Source of the DNA: Cavia porcellus
Lineage: Eukaryota > Chordata > Mammalia > Rodentia > Caviidae
Reading direction: 5' to 3'
Assembly: GCF_034190915.1 (NCBI RefSeq)
Contig: NW_026947506.1
Span: forward strand, 29,269,248 to 29,333,247
DNA: 64,000 nucleotides
The position numbers were made by a program, and so were the translations under genes. Below the pieces are notes generated by a model, which was given only the letters and a program-made list of their open reading frames with translations, did no database searches and was not told the DNA's origin. Below, in pieces: positions 47,586-60,800 of this stretch (its first letter is position 1; every line of letters starts with the position of its first letter).

Positions 47586-47712
47586 GGAGAGGGAGAAGGA
47601 GGAGGAATATAGCATAAAAAGAATTAAGATGTGCTATGTGCATGTACCAACTCTGTATGATGAATGTAATCCTTGTGTACTGTAAGCATGTATTAATAAA
47701 AAACTTTTAAAA
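47586..47712 (+). repeat. Possible short L1 3' end
   Basis: GGGAGAAGGAGGAGGAATAT, ATGTGCATGTACCAACTCTG, AATAAAAAACTTTTAAAAC; resembles 60960-61110 and the end of L1 at 17090-17170. Tentative. Confidence 0.4.
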
Positions 47713-49239
47713 CAAATTACATAGCCAAGCTATCTGTCTTTTCCTCCAAGTAAGACCTAAATGGAAAGTAATCAGCCATGAAAACTAGAAATAAAAATAT
47801 CACCCTTAATCATCTTCCAAATACAGAGTAGGCACGGAGCAAAGATAGTGAGGTACAATCTGTAGGACGCTGGTCAAATCCATGGTAATGACCTGCTCTT
47901 ATTTTCTGGCTAGGTCTTATTTTCTAGAAACACAGTAGGCTTTGAACCCTGAGCAGGCAGGGATCCTATGCACCATGTCACACCCATCCCATAACCACAA
48001 GCCAGAGCCTGGTCCAGGATGAATGAATGCCCTCGAATAGGCTGGACTCCTAAGTCCACTACTGCTCTCCTCAGATGTTTATGAAACCTCTCTCTCCTGT
48101 GTCTGTGTGCATGGGCGCCATCCATGTCTCTCAGCAGTCTGTGAGTTGCAGGAGGCAGGAAGTTTAGGGTTCTGGTTCCTGAGCCCCGCAGAGTCCAGCC
48201 CAGCCCAGCCCAGAGTAAGTGAGAGGCGATGTCAGTGTTGGTGAGTGAACAAGTACTGGACTCTACCTTCTGCATCTTTTATTAGATACATAGGTCTTGC
48301 TCTCTTATATAGCATGCGCTTCAAATCGTTCGGGACCCGTTGACATTTGAAAATTGACATCTAAGCCCTTAAAAGGTGAATGTTGCTGCTTTGCTGGGAA
48401 TAAGATGAATTTCGATCACGAGTTTCCAGGATAACTTCCAGGAGTCGGTGGCAGGAACCTTATAGGACTGCTTCCTGCCAGGTCTTCCTCACCGGGATCT
48501 TCCAAACCTCTGTCATAGATGTGGAGAGGTTGTCAGCAAATAGCTGCCTCTGGCGAAAAGCAGAGGTGGGGAGTAATTATAAAATACAGGAAGATGCTCC
48601 AGCTAAAATGAGAACTGATATGGGCAAGTGCTGGAGGGGTACAATCATCTTCCCAAACGCCCGTGCCACAAGTCTAGCTGGGTGACACCCACAAAACTGG
48701 CCCTGCTTTGGAAGGGGAAGGTGACAGCAAGTCAACTGGGGCTGCTCTTCTGCAGAAATTGTCTTATTTCGTTTGAGTTTAATTTTAAACACGTAAGAAA
48801 TCCCAATCTGGAAGGGTCCTCATGGCCCCTGTCCAGCTTAGGGGGAGACCCTGCGCAGATCTGGACTGTGGACAAGGGCTGCCAGGGAACCCCTCAACCC
48901 AGACCTTCATTCCCAAACAGAAGCACCTATACCTTGTGATTTTTTTTCTCTGATTGACAGCCCAGCCTGTGCCAGGGCTGCAGACGCAATGCTTCCAATA
49001 TTGCAAGTTTGGGTTGGAGTTTCTCCCTTATTGCTTATGATCAGAAAAATTTTGGTCAGACTCAATCTTCCTGACAGGATGAGGGCGAGAGTTCAAAATT
49101 TAGATAGGTATTTTAAAAAGCCTAGCAGCAATCAAGAAAATATTTTAATAATTTTAAGAAGTGAAGTTCATGCCGTATAAAATACACAAGTTTTAAATAG
49201 ACAGCAGTTGTCAGCAGCCAGGCAGTCAGGCAGAAGGCA
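47713..49239. other. Unassigned, mostly unique sequence
   Basis: No confident repeat or gene across 1.5 kb. Confidence 0.5.
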
Positions 49240-49410
49240 GTGATGGTCAAGGGGAAGGTGGGAGGTGGAGGAGGAAGAAGGAGGAGAGGAGAGGAGAAGG
49301 AAGAAAAAGAGGACAGAAGAAGACTAGAGGAGGAGAGGGGAGGTGAGAAGAGGGATGGGCGGGGAGAGGAGAAGGACGGCAGAGAGAGGGAAGAAGCTGA
49401 GCCCAGAGGG
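49240..49410 (+). repeat. Purine-rich GGA/GAA low-complexity tract
   Basis: Almost only A and G for about 170 bases, dense in GGAGGA and GAGAGG. The ORFs on both strands here are composition artefacts. Confidence 0.9.
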
Positions 49411-49439
49411 TGGAAGGCGCAGGGGGTGGGGGGCGCAGG

Positions 49440-50130
49440 ACTGGGGTTGTGACCCTCTGAATCACGGAGATTCTTCTTCCCAGTTGTTGGGACGCTCAGC
49501 GCTTTCAGACCCCGCTCAGACTCCGTGTTCTCCTAGAAAGGAAGAGGGAAGGAGTAGGAGTCCAAAGAGCGCCTTTCCAACTGCCTCGAGCTCCCAGGGG
49601 TTGAACCGGGGCGCCTGTCGCCCAGGAAGGAGGGGAGAGCCGCGGCTCTGGCTGGGACACCCGGTGCAGGGCGACCTTGAGTCCCAAGCGGACCTAGTGC
49701 TGGCCTTTGCGACTTCTTAAGCCCAGGCCGGCGGTGGACATCGCGGCGCCAAGAGCGCCAACATTTTCCCTCCCGCAGACCAGGACTCTGGAGATGCCTG
49801 TGAGCTGCCTGGGACCCACGGATCCGCTTTTCCCGTGTCGCCGCGGTGCGACAGCGTGGGCTCCCGGCTGATCGCGCGCGCACAGCACCCGGGGGCCTCA
49901 GGCCACAACCTGGCCATGGCCGAGCAGCCTTCCTGCTTCATTCTAGAGAAGGAAGCCTCAAAAGGTGAGCCCGGAGAGGGCCACCAGGGTCGACGCGAAG
50001 CTGCTCTGGGCTGGGACTCAGGCCCGCGCTCCTCCGGGCGCTCGGCCGGGCTCCCGGAGCTCAGGGTGAGATCCACCCTGTCACCGCGCTCCCTGGCCGG
50101 CGTCCTTACACTGTCCTTGCTCCCCGCAGG
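49440..50130. promoter_or_regulatory. CpG island upstream of TBX20
   Basis: Dense CpG (for example GATCGCGCGCG at about 49870 and GGCGCCAAGAGCGCC). It lies 3.7-4.4 kb upstream of the TBX20 ATG. It may be an alternative TBX20 promoter or that of a noncoding transcript. Confidence 0.65.
49916..49964 (+). other. Candidate first exon end (unproven)
   Basis: An ATG in a good Kozak context (GGCCATGGCC) opens the frame MAEQPSCFILEKEASK, then a consensus donor AAAAG|GTGAGC follows at 49965. Position inside a CpG island makes it a plausible first exon of an unannotated transcript. I do not recognise the peptide, and no partner exon can be named. Confidence 0.25.
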
Positions 50131-52639
50131 ATCGGGGGCTTCTTTCCGGATTCCAAAATCGAATTTAGGATTCCAAAGACACCGAGGACCCACACAGTTT
50201 CTTCTTGAAGTGTCTGCCAGGAAAGAGCCAGGAGGAGACTGGGCCAGCTTTGGACTCTGCCCCGCTGCTGAGAATCGGTCTCCACTCTGCGCTGTTCCCG
50301 GGCGAACAAATCAAGCCCAGCTTTGCCCGTCGCCTGCAGACTGCAGATGGCCAGCATGACCATATCAGAACCCTGCAAATGCCAGCACGGGTCCCTGCTA
50401 CCTCCGTCCTTAAACCCCACAACATCCAAGGCTGAAAACCAATGACCTCCTGCACAGTTCTTGGGATCAAATAAAAACTTCTGAGTTCTGGAGCTCCCAA
50501 TGAGAATTTGAGTGTGGCTTGAATAGGGAGGCATATAATGGAGCTGAGACTGACAACCAGATTTTACATTTCCAGGCCCCAGGGTTCAGCAGGATTTAAT
50601 AGTTCAGTATTACCATGTGGCCCCATCCTCCTTCTAAACTCTGATATTTTCTTTTCGACGCAGCCCTACTGTACTCAGCATGCAAAACGCATGTCCTTGT
50701 GATCAAGAATTTGCAGTTTGAAATTTAAGTGTAATCATTAAAACTTGGTGCTGCTCACGCTATGGGTATTTCGTGCACTTTGCAGATTACACATTGCTCC
50801 ACAGAGCTAACTTCTAGGGAGGAATGAATTCTTGGCCTTATTTTAATGGAAATGGTGAAAGCAAAGTTTGAAATGCTTATGAAATCTATAAGTCACAGGG
50901 TCTGTGCATGTTCAGGTCAGAATTCAAAGCCTCCTCCAAACCCACTTTAACTTCCAGCACCCAATTGCTGCCTACCCTGGGGTTGTGTTCACGTGACTGC
51001 CTTGTTTCACCTCTCAGGGTGGTTTTACCTGATAACTCAGGCTTCTAAGGATCCTAAGAAACCGGACTCTTCAGGGAGAGGTTTGAATCCCCCTTGCACA
51101 GCACCTCCCTGCCAGGCACTGGTTCCCCGTGTTTATACCACAGTACTGATCTGCACACGCAACACATGCAAGAGGAGGGCAAGTGTGGCCCTGATAATGG
51201 CGCTGCAGTGTGTGTCTTCCTGCCATCGTTTCAATCCCATCAAGTTGCATAGCTTAGGGACACCGAAGCAGCTCACCTCTGTGCTCAGCTTTGGTCCAGC
51301 AGCCTCTTGAGTCCCTCAGTTCCCAACATCGCCTCCAGTTGGCTCAGCCACTTTAATGGTGGACACTGGGCATTTCCTGCCCCCAGGGTCCCACACCTAG
51401 GCTAAGCCTTCTGGGCAGTGGGAAGGAGGTGGCATCTGAGGCCTGGCAATTCACCTTTCCCTTTATTCCCACTTTTTCTTTTTCCCCTGGAAATATCTGT
51501 CCCCTGGTTATTACTCAAACTCCACCGGAGTCATTAAGATAACTAAGGCAAGACATGGCTTTTCTTCTGTATAGAAACACAATGGCAAATGTTAAAGACT
51601 GGTGTATAATTCTTTAGCAAACACTAAAAACTCAGTCCAGCCAACACAATCTGGTGCACCGAATATATCAGGGTCTAACCATCACATTCTCCCCTCTGAA
51701 AAGAAAAAGACAAAAAACTCCATTTCTTGAGCTTCACTCCTGAATAAACCTAAGCATTTGTGACAGGAGAGAAACCATATGTGCACTGCATTCAAAAGAA
51801 GGAAATGTCACCTTGAGAAGATTTCGTTGCTGGGATGAGAGTCTTCCTGTGTGGGATGGCTTTAATAACCCAAGGATTTGGGTTGGGTCCTGAGTATCCA
51901 AACCAGCCAAGGATTCAGAGGCATCTGGGCTAAGCCCCTGTTCTTAACCTTGGTCCAATCCGAAAGCCTGCTGGCAGTCAGCCTGGGGTCCGCTGAGGAC
52001 CCAGATGCAAGACCAGGTCAGGATCTGGACACAGACCTAGAGCAGGATCCTGAGCTGGGTCTCCTGGGGGAGTCACTGAGGGAGGGGGAGATGCTCAGCT
52101 CCCCCAAGCTTGACCCATTTCTCCTCTCTGGAAAGCATATGGAAATGGAGACCACAGGGCAAAACTCTACCAGCGCCAATGTTTAGCTTTACAAATTTCC
52201 ACTCGCTTTTACAGGTAGATGCTTTGCACTGGGATGGAGACATCAGAATACTTATCTCCATCACCTTCCCGCAGCACCTGGTGAAAAAGGATCCACGCAT
52301 AAGGACCAGGACAGCCTTAAATCAGAAGCCCCTGGTGTCGCAGCTCTGTTCACACAAATGTTCCCAGCAGCGATTTTGACATTTCAAACTGGCACCCCCC
52401 TGTATTCCAGGAGCTGGGGACAGATCCAGGGGGAAATGGGACTTGTTTTCTTTTTCTCAAGACCTACCAAAGGGCTCCTAATCACCAGACTGACAGGCTG
52501 GAGAGGAGCGCAAATATTTACATGTGCAGTTTGAGTGCGGGTCTCAGCCTGGTTTACAGGGCTCCCATGAAGCAGATTACCCGGCGAATTTGGAGAATTT
52601 GAGTTATTTGGGCTGAGCAAAGCCAACAGGACGCCCCCC
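50131..52639. other. Unassigned, mostly unique sequence between CpG islands
   Basis: No confident interspersed repeat. Open frames (50106-50534 minus, 51878-52186 plus) show no recognised domain. Confidence 0.5.
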
Positions 52640-53437
52640 ACCAGGCCATGGGAAGTCCTGGCCCTGCTGGCTCGGCTTGCACCTCGCACGCAGGGCTTCT
52701 CAGAAGCCACACTGGCCCAGAGCGCATCGCGCTGCTCCTGGGGCCCCGCACCCCGACACTGTCACTGCCTGGCTTTCCCCTTGTGGGGAAGAGAAGCCCC
52801 AGGCCTCCGGAGGCAGAGGGTGAAAGGGCTCCGGTCTGGAAAGCAGCATCCTGGGCAAATACTGCCAGCCCTGGTCTGAGTTTCTTTTGACCGAGCGTTT
52901 CTCCAGGAGAGAGTGTGAGGACCTTTGAGAGGGTCTAGCCCTGGGACCCGTGTCCTGCTTTGGGCAGGACCTGGCGCTCCTTTCCCCTCTGGCGGGCCCT
53001 TCCCAGCTGCCTCTTGGAACTGTGCGCCTCCGGAGACAGCGCGGCAGAGGCGAGGACTCCGAGGCTTCCCGGAGCCGGGCCGCGGTGACCAGAGCGCCCC
53101 AGGGCTGCGGGACCCGAGGAGGCGTCGGGGCGCCGCGTCGACCTAGCGCAGCACCCCTGACAGTGAGCCGGGCTGCGCTCCCAGCCTGCGGCGCGCTCCG
53201 CCACCCGGCGCCGCGCCCCGGCCGCCCCCTCCCCGCCCGCCAGCCCGCCCGCGGCCCCGCCCCCGAAGGCCGAGGCAGGAAGCGGTGACGTGCGGCAGCG
53301 CTGACTGGTCGCTGCCCGCGGGCATCGCCGCCGCCCGCAGCTTAAGGCGCAGGACGCGGCCGCTGGAGCGCAGTGTCCCTCGCCTTTGGCTGAGCCCTGG
53401 AAGCCCGGGCTCGGCTTCCCGGCTCCCGCGCCCTTGC

Positions 53438-53755
53438 ATGCTGCAGGGCCATCACCATCCAAGCAGCCTGGGCCGCCACAGCTGTCCCCAGCGGGGGGCG
53501 GGGAAGGACGCGGAGGGGTGCGGCGGTCCCTGGGCGGTGCGCGGCGGACGCTCGGCCCCGGCCTCGGCTAGCCTGAGCTCTGCCCTGCGCCCCTTGTCTG
53601 CGCGCCTCCCCGAGTCCCCGGCCGTTCCCCTGTCCTCTCCTACTGCCAGCGAACGTCGCTGTTCCTCCGGACTTTGCCGAGACACCGACAGGCCAGCGAG
53701 CAGCTCCGGGGAGGACACTCCAGCTGACCCTCCCGGAATTCCCTGCCCCCGGTGA
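53438..53755 (+). other. Possible upstream ORF in the TBX20 5' leader
   Basis: An ATG at 53438 opens 105 codons ending in TGA at 53753-53755, 80 bp before the TBX20 ATG and in a different frame (53438 and 53836 differ by 398, not a multiple of 3). It would be in the mRNA only if transcription starts upstream of 53438. Composition is that of a CpG island, so the open frame may be chance. No known domain is recognised. Confidence 0.3.
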
Positions 53756-53835
53756 CCGATCTCGGAACCTTCGCGCTGCGTTTTGGGTCTTTGTCTCCCT
53801 GGGGACGCCGCACGGCCTGGAGCGCGCCGGGGACC

Positions 53836-53959
53836 ATGGAGTTCACGGCATCCTCCAAGCCCCAGCTGTCCTCCCGGGCCAATGCTTTCTCCATCGCGGC
53901 GCTCATGTCCAGCGGCGGCTCCAAGGAGAAGGAGGCGGAGAGCACCATCAAACCCCTGG
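53836..53959 (+). CDS. TBX20: TBX20 coding exon 1
   Basis: Encodes residues 1-41 plus the first base of codon 42. It contains the whole eh1-like motif (residues 18-24) and the acidic/basic SKEKEAES stretch. The donor is G|GTAAGT at 53960. The exon lies inside the CpG island; its 5' UTR portion extends upstream to an undetermined start site. The following intron 1 is 2,999 bp. Confidence 0.95.
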
Positions 53960-56900
53960 GTAAGTGGGGTGGCCGGCGCGCACACCCTAGGCGCCTGTGT
54001 CCCCAGCTAGGAGCGGTTTGCAGCTGGCAGAGGGCATGAGCATTCCCCCACCTAGCAGCCTTAGCACCGGCAGGTCAGGCTCACAATCTCAAGAGAGTTT
54101 TTCCTCCCTCTCTACCCAATTGGGCGGCGGGTCACAGTCTGTGGAACGCGGGAGCGCTGAGAGTCCTATTTGGATCCGTCCCTGTCTAGAATCCCGATGA
54201 GAGTCGGGCACACTGTCTTTGTGAGTGTAAAACAATAAAAAACCCTTTTCGTAGGAAACAATTCACAGTGCAAGTAACACCTGACACTGTACTTGAAACC
54301 GAAGTGAAGCTGAGCAGCTTCTAAAGAAACCGATTTAATTTTGTATTGTTCAGCCTGGACGGGACCGACAGCGTCTCCCGGCCCCGCTGCAGAGCGCTGG
54401 GCTCAGCCGGGTTTCTCCCTGTGAGCCGTTTGCTTCCCAGAAGCTCCGTACTTATCAGTAAAACTTATTTTATTATCGTCGTTTCTGTTGAGGTTGGCAA
54501 AAACATTACCCAGTAACCATTTTTCAAATTCCTCAACTTCTAGTTATACTATTTATTCAGCAACCTTGGCCATTTATAGAAGACACTGGGCTCAGAGCAG
54601 AGGGAGAAGGGGGAAAGGAAGATCGCTCTGGTCAGCGCAAGTGAAGTGTGTGGGAAGGCAGCTGCCTGCCGAGCTGGGAGCCTAAAACCCTTTTACAACC
54701 CCGGGAGAAAGAAGCGCCCTGCTCACCGTTCCGGGTCCTGGGAACTCGCTGTTCTGCATCTCGATCTCTGATGTCTTGGAGATGGTGAACGTAATCAGGA
54801 GTAAACGCAGTGTTTTTTTAAACCCTCCCCAATTTTTTCTTGGTGTCCTTCCCAGCTCTTAAAATATGACATTCAGTGTTGTCATAATAAGAGAAAAAGT
54901 TGAAAAATAAGGTGCCTGGCAGAGGGGAGAGCAGCAGAGCCTCTGTAAGGCTTGGAAGCAGGGAAAAGAGAACCAGGAGAACTCTGGGGACAGAATGGGG
55001 ACGTCCCCCCTGCGGGCTTCCTGCCCTCACCTGCTTCTTTGAGCTTCCTCTGAACCCCAAAACCTGCAGGAGAAATGCAGGAGAAATGAAGCCTCAATTG
55101 TGTACGGGAAAATTAAGTACTTTTAAAATAGTATTTGTGGGATGGCCCAGCAGAATCCACTCCCCCAGGATGGGGAGCCCCTGAGTCCTTTATGAACACC
55201 CCTCCTCCTCATTTTGGTACCTGACAGAAAAGAGGATTTGGGGTTAAAACCCCTGGCAGATGTGTGGACAGCAGGATGGGACGCTAGTGACACTATCTTT
55301 TCCACTTTTTTATTTTCCTGTGAAAAATAACTAAGTTTCAGTATCCTGAGCTATAAATCCACTTTCAGCTCCCAAGGCCCCTGCAGTTTGCCCCCTACCC
55401 ATCATACTCTGTAAAATGAGCATCTTTCCCCTCCTGGCTCTTGTCTTCAGGGGGACAGTTCAGCAGAGCACAGCTGGTAACTGCGAGAAAGGGCTCAGCA
55501 AGACAAAGCCACTGTGGTCTGTGTTGAGGAGAGCACTGTTGGTAGTGGGGCGAGCCTGTGCATTTAACCATGAGGTCCCCTGTAAAAGGGCTGTGGGATG
55601 TTTCTGTTTCATTCTCACCCTCCTCTGCTCCCCAAACCCACGATTTGAGCGAGTCCAAAAGTCAGGGCGTTTGCCTTTTTCAGTTGGAAAAGATGAAAAA
55701 TGTCAAGGTCATTACTTCAATCCTTATAGAGACATTTTGTGAATATATTTCCAAAACTTTTAAAGGAAAATAAGATTTTGCCATGGTCTGACTCCCTTCC
55801 TTTGAATTTCAAACAATCAGCATGACAATTGATTCCAGGATTGTTAGTTTAAAGCATTTCTCTGGGTGGTTTATCATTGCATTGAGAAGAAAAAATAAGT
55901 AAGAATTCCTTGTTTCCAGTTGCTGAACATCAAGGAGAAATGTGAGGAATAACAAAACGTTTTGAGTTATGAATGCTTCACAGCCCAGATACATTAGACA
56001 GATGGACACGGGGATACTAAGAACTTGTTTCCAGTCCTCCAGGGCACACAGAAGTAGAGCAGTGTTGTTTGGAGATGGCTTTGCTTTGCAAATTCAAGTA
56101 GTTTCTTTTTTAAGGGATGGGAGATGATTGGGCCAGTTACAGAAGTCCCCTGCATCCCATCAAAGTGACTGGTGCAGTGGAGCCTTATCAGCTGGCAGGA
56201 GAACCTGGGGCCCCTAAGCATGGTAGTCTAACCTGCTAACCTGCGCATGGTTGGAAATTGTTTTCCTCACTCCAAAATCTTTTCAAGGAGGAAAAAATTA
56301 CCTACATCATGTAATTGTTTCATAAATTATTTTTTTAAATGTCCTCACAAATCTGTTTCTGTGTCTTAGCAAGCTCAATTCTTCAGTCCTTCATAAGACC
56401 TCTATAAAACTGTTCTAATTTCTTTATACAGGAGAAATGATTTACTATTTTTTGAACCATGTCCTTACCTTTTTTCCATCCTCTTCTACTTTCCTTTTTC
56501 TATTGGGGGGTGCTCTGTTGGGGAAGGGGAAGCTCCACTCAGAATGAGAGTAAGAAGCTACTGATAGTGTTCAATGCCTTGGATTTGGAGAAAACTCTGG
56601 TTGTCACAGAGGCAAGACTGGTACTGGCTACAGTGTCTAGAATTTTAGAGGGAAACCCATAAGGATATTTGTATTCTATTATTTGTGATCACTGTCCTTC
56701 TCTAGTCCTCATAATTTGACTCCCCATTGAGGTTTTAGTCACGTACTAACTGGTCATATACTAACTGGCCAGTGTGGTTAGGTAACCTTCCAAGCAGGGG
56801 CCATTACTGCAGGCTTCTCTCAGCTAGCCAGCATCCTGGAGTTTCTGAGTATCACTTTCTCAGAGCCCAGTTCAGGTGCTTGTTTGTTTTAAGTCAGCTT

Positions 56901-57782
56901 TCTTCCCTGAGTCTTTTCTGTAGTGAGAGCCGTAATTGTCCCTTCTCTTTGCCTGCAGAGCAATTTGTAGAGAAGTCGTCCTGCGCCCAGCCCCTGGGTG
57001 AGCTGACCAGCCTGGATGCTCAGGGAGAGTTCGGCGGGGGAGGTAGCAGCAGCCCTTCTTCCTCCTCACTGTGCACTGAGCCTCTGATCCCCACCACCCC
57101 CATAATCCCCAGCGAGGAAATGGCCAAAATCACCTGCAACCTAGAGACCAAGGAGCTGTGGGACAAGTTCCACGAGTTGGGCACAGAAATGATCATCACC
57201 AAGTCTGGCAGGTAGCTGGGTCTTGGAGGGTGGGATGCTGGCATAAAGAGATGCCAGGGTACTTGGGGCACTTTTGAGGACTGGACAGGATGACAGACAT
57301 TTGGTGGACAGAGGTGGTATCTACTGGAGGCCCTCTACTAGAAGCTACTGCTTTCTATGTGCCTGACCTTTGGAAAGAGCTGAGGAAATGGATGTATGTG
57401 TTCCAGGGTTGTTAGAGGGAGCCACACTGACCTAGGAAGAAGCCACTGGGTTTCTCTCTCCCTCCCTGCACCCTGGAGGCCCTAGGTGCTGGGACAGAAT
57501 TCCAGGGGTGCCTGGATTCAGGGCCACTGGGTGCTTTGAGGGAAGGGGGTGACTCCTCTTTAATCACACTCAATTTGCCAAAGCTGCAGCTCCTATTAAA
57601 AATGAACATTTAAACCTGAGGAATAAAATATAAAAGCTAAGAGTCAGGTTGGAAGGGTGGTCCCTCGGTCCAGGGCTGAGCAGGTCGGCTGACTGGAAGC
57701 TGCATGCAGGCTACAAAGGCCCTCACTGTCAGGGGCTTTGAACCTGGTTCTTTAAGCTCCCAGGATAGGCAATACCCGTGGG

Positions 57783-57829
<47 letters not shown>

Positions 57830-60800
57830 GCCACCCCAAGAATCCCCACTCTTTCCTACGGACACACGTGTGTTGTAGAATTGTGTCAGATCTGACTACT
57901 TTGGGTCCTCTGGAGTCTAAAGTCCTTGATGACTTGATCCAATTACCGTTTCAGATTTTGGGAGGGTGAGAGCACAAAACTGACCTGGCAATGAGGTCTT
58001 GGCACTTAAAATCAGGTACCTGTGCAAAGAACTCCTGCCTCTTTATTGGCCTCTCTGTTGGCTTTCCAAGAAGTTAGAGGGGATCCCTGGGGAAAGTAAG
58101 AGGGTAGAGAAGGAAGGGATCGATCCTTCCCTCCTGCCTCAGTTGGGGCCAGGCCACTGTGACTGGTGAACTGAGCCCAAGTTCCCTCCTTCTCCCCCTC
58201 CCTCCCCTCACCCTCCCTCCCCTCATCCCTCCCTCCGTCTCTCCCTGGCCCTATGGGTCTCTTTCTCTTTGCCAGGAGGATGTTTCCCACCATCCGGGTG
58301 TCATTCTCAGGCGTGGATCCTGAGGCTAAGTACATCGTGCTGATGGACATCGTGCCAGTGGACAACAAGAGATACCGCTATGCCTACCACCGCTCCTCCT
58401 GGCTGGTGGCCGGCAAGGCCGACCCCCCACTGCCTGCCAGGTTTGTGTGCACATCCCTAAGCAACCGTATGGTCTTGAGTTCTGAGCTGGTTTGTGTTTA
58501 AAGTAGCCTGCTCTGTCCTGAGCTCTCCAGGCCTGTACAACTTCAGAATTGACTACAAAATACGTGGGTTAGTCTTCAAAAAGGCAGCTTGTGCATTCAA
58601 AAATTGTCTTTCATTTTGTCTTCCCTTCTGCTTGCTTGGGCAGCGCATACACATTTTGCCTTCCCTTATGAGCTGTTTCAGAGAGTTCCTTGTATTTCAG
58701 TTTGAAGATTCCTTAGAAATGTGAACCTCTTGATGTCTATAAAATTTCCAACTGGCTGCTTAAAACCAGACTAAGTGAACTCAAATCTTTTTTAGAAGAA
58801 TGTATTTTAGCAACGTGGCTACTTACAGTAAATCTTAAAGACTTTGTTCTCAGTCAGTGCGTCCTATATGCACAAAATTAGCATCATTTGGTGAAATGTA
58901 TTATTTTTTAAACCAGTAAAGGGTGCAGAGATTTTTAAAAGAAGAAAATTCTTTTATTCCCTGTACAATTTCAGGGGATGAATGAAATTCAGCAAGTTAA
59001 TACTCTTTTATGTGAAACATAGTATAGTAGATATGATACGTATTTTTGTGGCAATTATTGTTTAGTGTTTTTCTGAGAGTGTTTTGTTTGAAAGAAAAAT
59101 CATGTACAAACCTCTGTTGTTGTTGCTTTGCCCAAGTGGGTATGCTGAGGTTTTCAGAAAAGCATGTATGGCTTGAGAGCTGAAGTTACAGTAATCTATC
59201 CACAAGCTAATATAAAACAAAATATTGGTTGGTTTTATATTTTGAGTTCAAAAACCTCACCAATTTTATTTCATGAGCAAGATTCTTTTTTTTTTTATAA
59301 TTGATTGAAAGGTCCTGACAGAACTAAGAATTTGTTTCAATGTACAGACTTTTTTTTTTTTTTAAGCTATGGCTGGTTCTTTGTTTCTAGTCTGAAGTCC
59401 TGTGAAGGTGCAGAATCAACATGATTTATACGTGCATCAGTTAGAACATTCAGCTTAATTAGCGGACCCCCATTATTGTTTGTAGTATACCAGGGGCACT
59501 GGGGAAGAGAGGAACATGAGTCTTTCAATTTTCCGTTCTCAAGTGAGGTTGGAAGCTCATCTTTGAAACCCTTCCAAATCAGTATTAAACAACAGAAATA
59601 TTTTTAAAATTCCAGCTAATTTAGTTAGTTAGTTTGGTGTATTAAGAATGGAACCCAGGGTCTTCTCACTGAGCAACCTCTACAGATCTTTTTTGTTTTA
59701 TTTTTAATTTTGTGGCACAGTCTTGCTGAGTTACTAAATAGCCCAGGCTGGGCCTGAATTTTCTATCCTCCTGCCTCAGCCTCCCAGAGTACTGGTATGT
59801 GCCACCATATCTAGACACAAGTCATTTCTTTTCATTGAGCAAGATGTGCCGGTTCACAACAGAAAATTCAATTAATAAAATTACTGCGTGTTTTTGACTA
59901 TTTCATAGCCAATTTACTATGTTCTTGAGCTTCCTTACTAACTTTTCCATATTGTTTTAGACCAGAGAAAAGAGAGAGAAAGTGAGACAGAGAGGGACAG
60001 TAGTGTTTTAGCAGATTCCTAACCAGTCTTTTGTAAGCAAAGACTGGCTTTTTGTTTTGTTTTGTTTTTTGTATGGTTGTTGTTGTTTCCCCTGGGCTTT
60101 CTCCTAACAAGTTAATCACTCTCGTTTAACATGCATTTTCTTGCTATCTGAAGGTATGGGAAATGGTGCAGGCAGCAGACTTTGGAAATATGACATGTCT
60201 TGTTTATGTTACTAATCTGCTCTGGTTAGAGAAAGAAAGCGTATACCAGTGCACTATCTCAGCTGAAGCATGTTGAAGCTATTGCTGGAATTTTAAGTCC
60301 AGGGTGGGGGTGAAACGGGGCTTTGAGAGAAGAGGAGCTTCCTGTGTGTTTTCTCATTTACTGTACTTCTGCCTATTTGTATCAGTTTTGGATAAAAAAT
60401 TATATAATGCATCATGGGATAGAAATATTCTGGATCATTTAAACAACTAGACTTTTTCTTATTATAAGAAAAATAGCAGCATTTTCTACTTCCATAAAAG
60501 AAAGGGGAAGAACCTGGGAACTGAGAATTTTTGCAGGATGGTAGAAATTCCTCGTATAGCGAGGTCATTGAGACTGAGATTCCCTAGTCATCAGTCCTTT
60601 CTTTTTAGAAGGAATAATGTTTAGCAATGTTATTTGAGTAACAGTTAGCAAGACATTATTCATGATCCAAAATAATGTTACATGTTCATATAGGGCATCT
60701 TCTCCTCTTTAAAGTAACTGATATTTAAATAACTTACTTTTATTAATGTGATTTTATATAGTGACTGTCATAAGAAGGAACATATCATCACTTTATAGGG

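Larger units (their letters stand above)
52640..54010 (+). promoter_or_regulatory. TBX20: CpG island / TBX20 promoter and 5' UTR
   Basis: Very CpG- and GC-rich sequence, densest from about 53030 to 53560, covers the region upstream of the TBX20 ATG and all of exon 1. No convincing TATA box is visible; a CREB-like half site (GTGACGTG, about 53285-53292) and many GC boxes are present. The exact transcription start cannot be fixed from sequence. CpG-island promoters of developmental regulators are typically Polycomb-controlled; applying that here is inference. Confidence 0.8.

Noticed and set aside
52935..53985. Minus-strand ORFs of 175, 177 and 103 codons opposite the TBX20 promoter
   Set aside because: Stop-poor GC-rich CpG island sequence; Ala/Gly/Arg/Pro-rich translations without domain features and overlapping in several frames.
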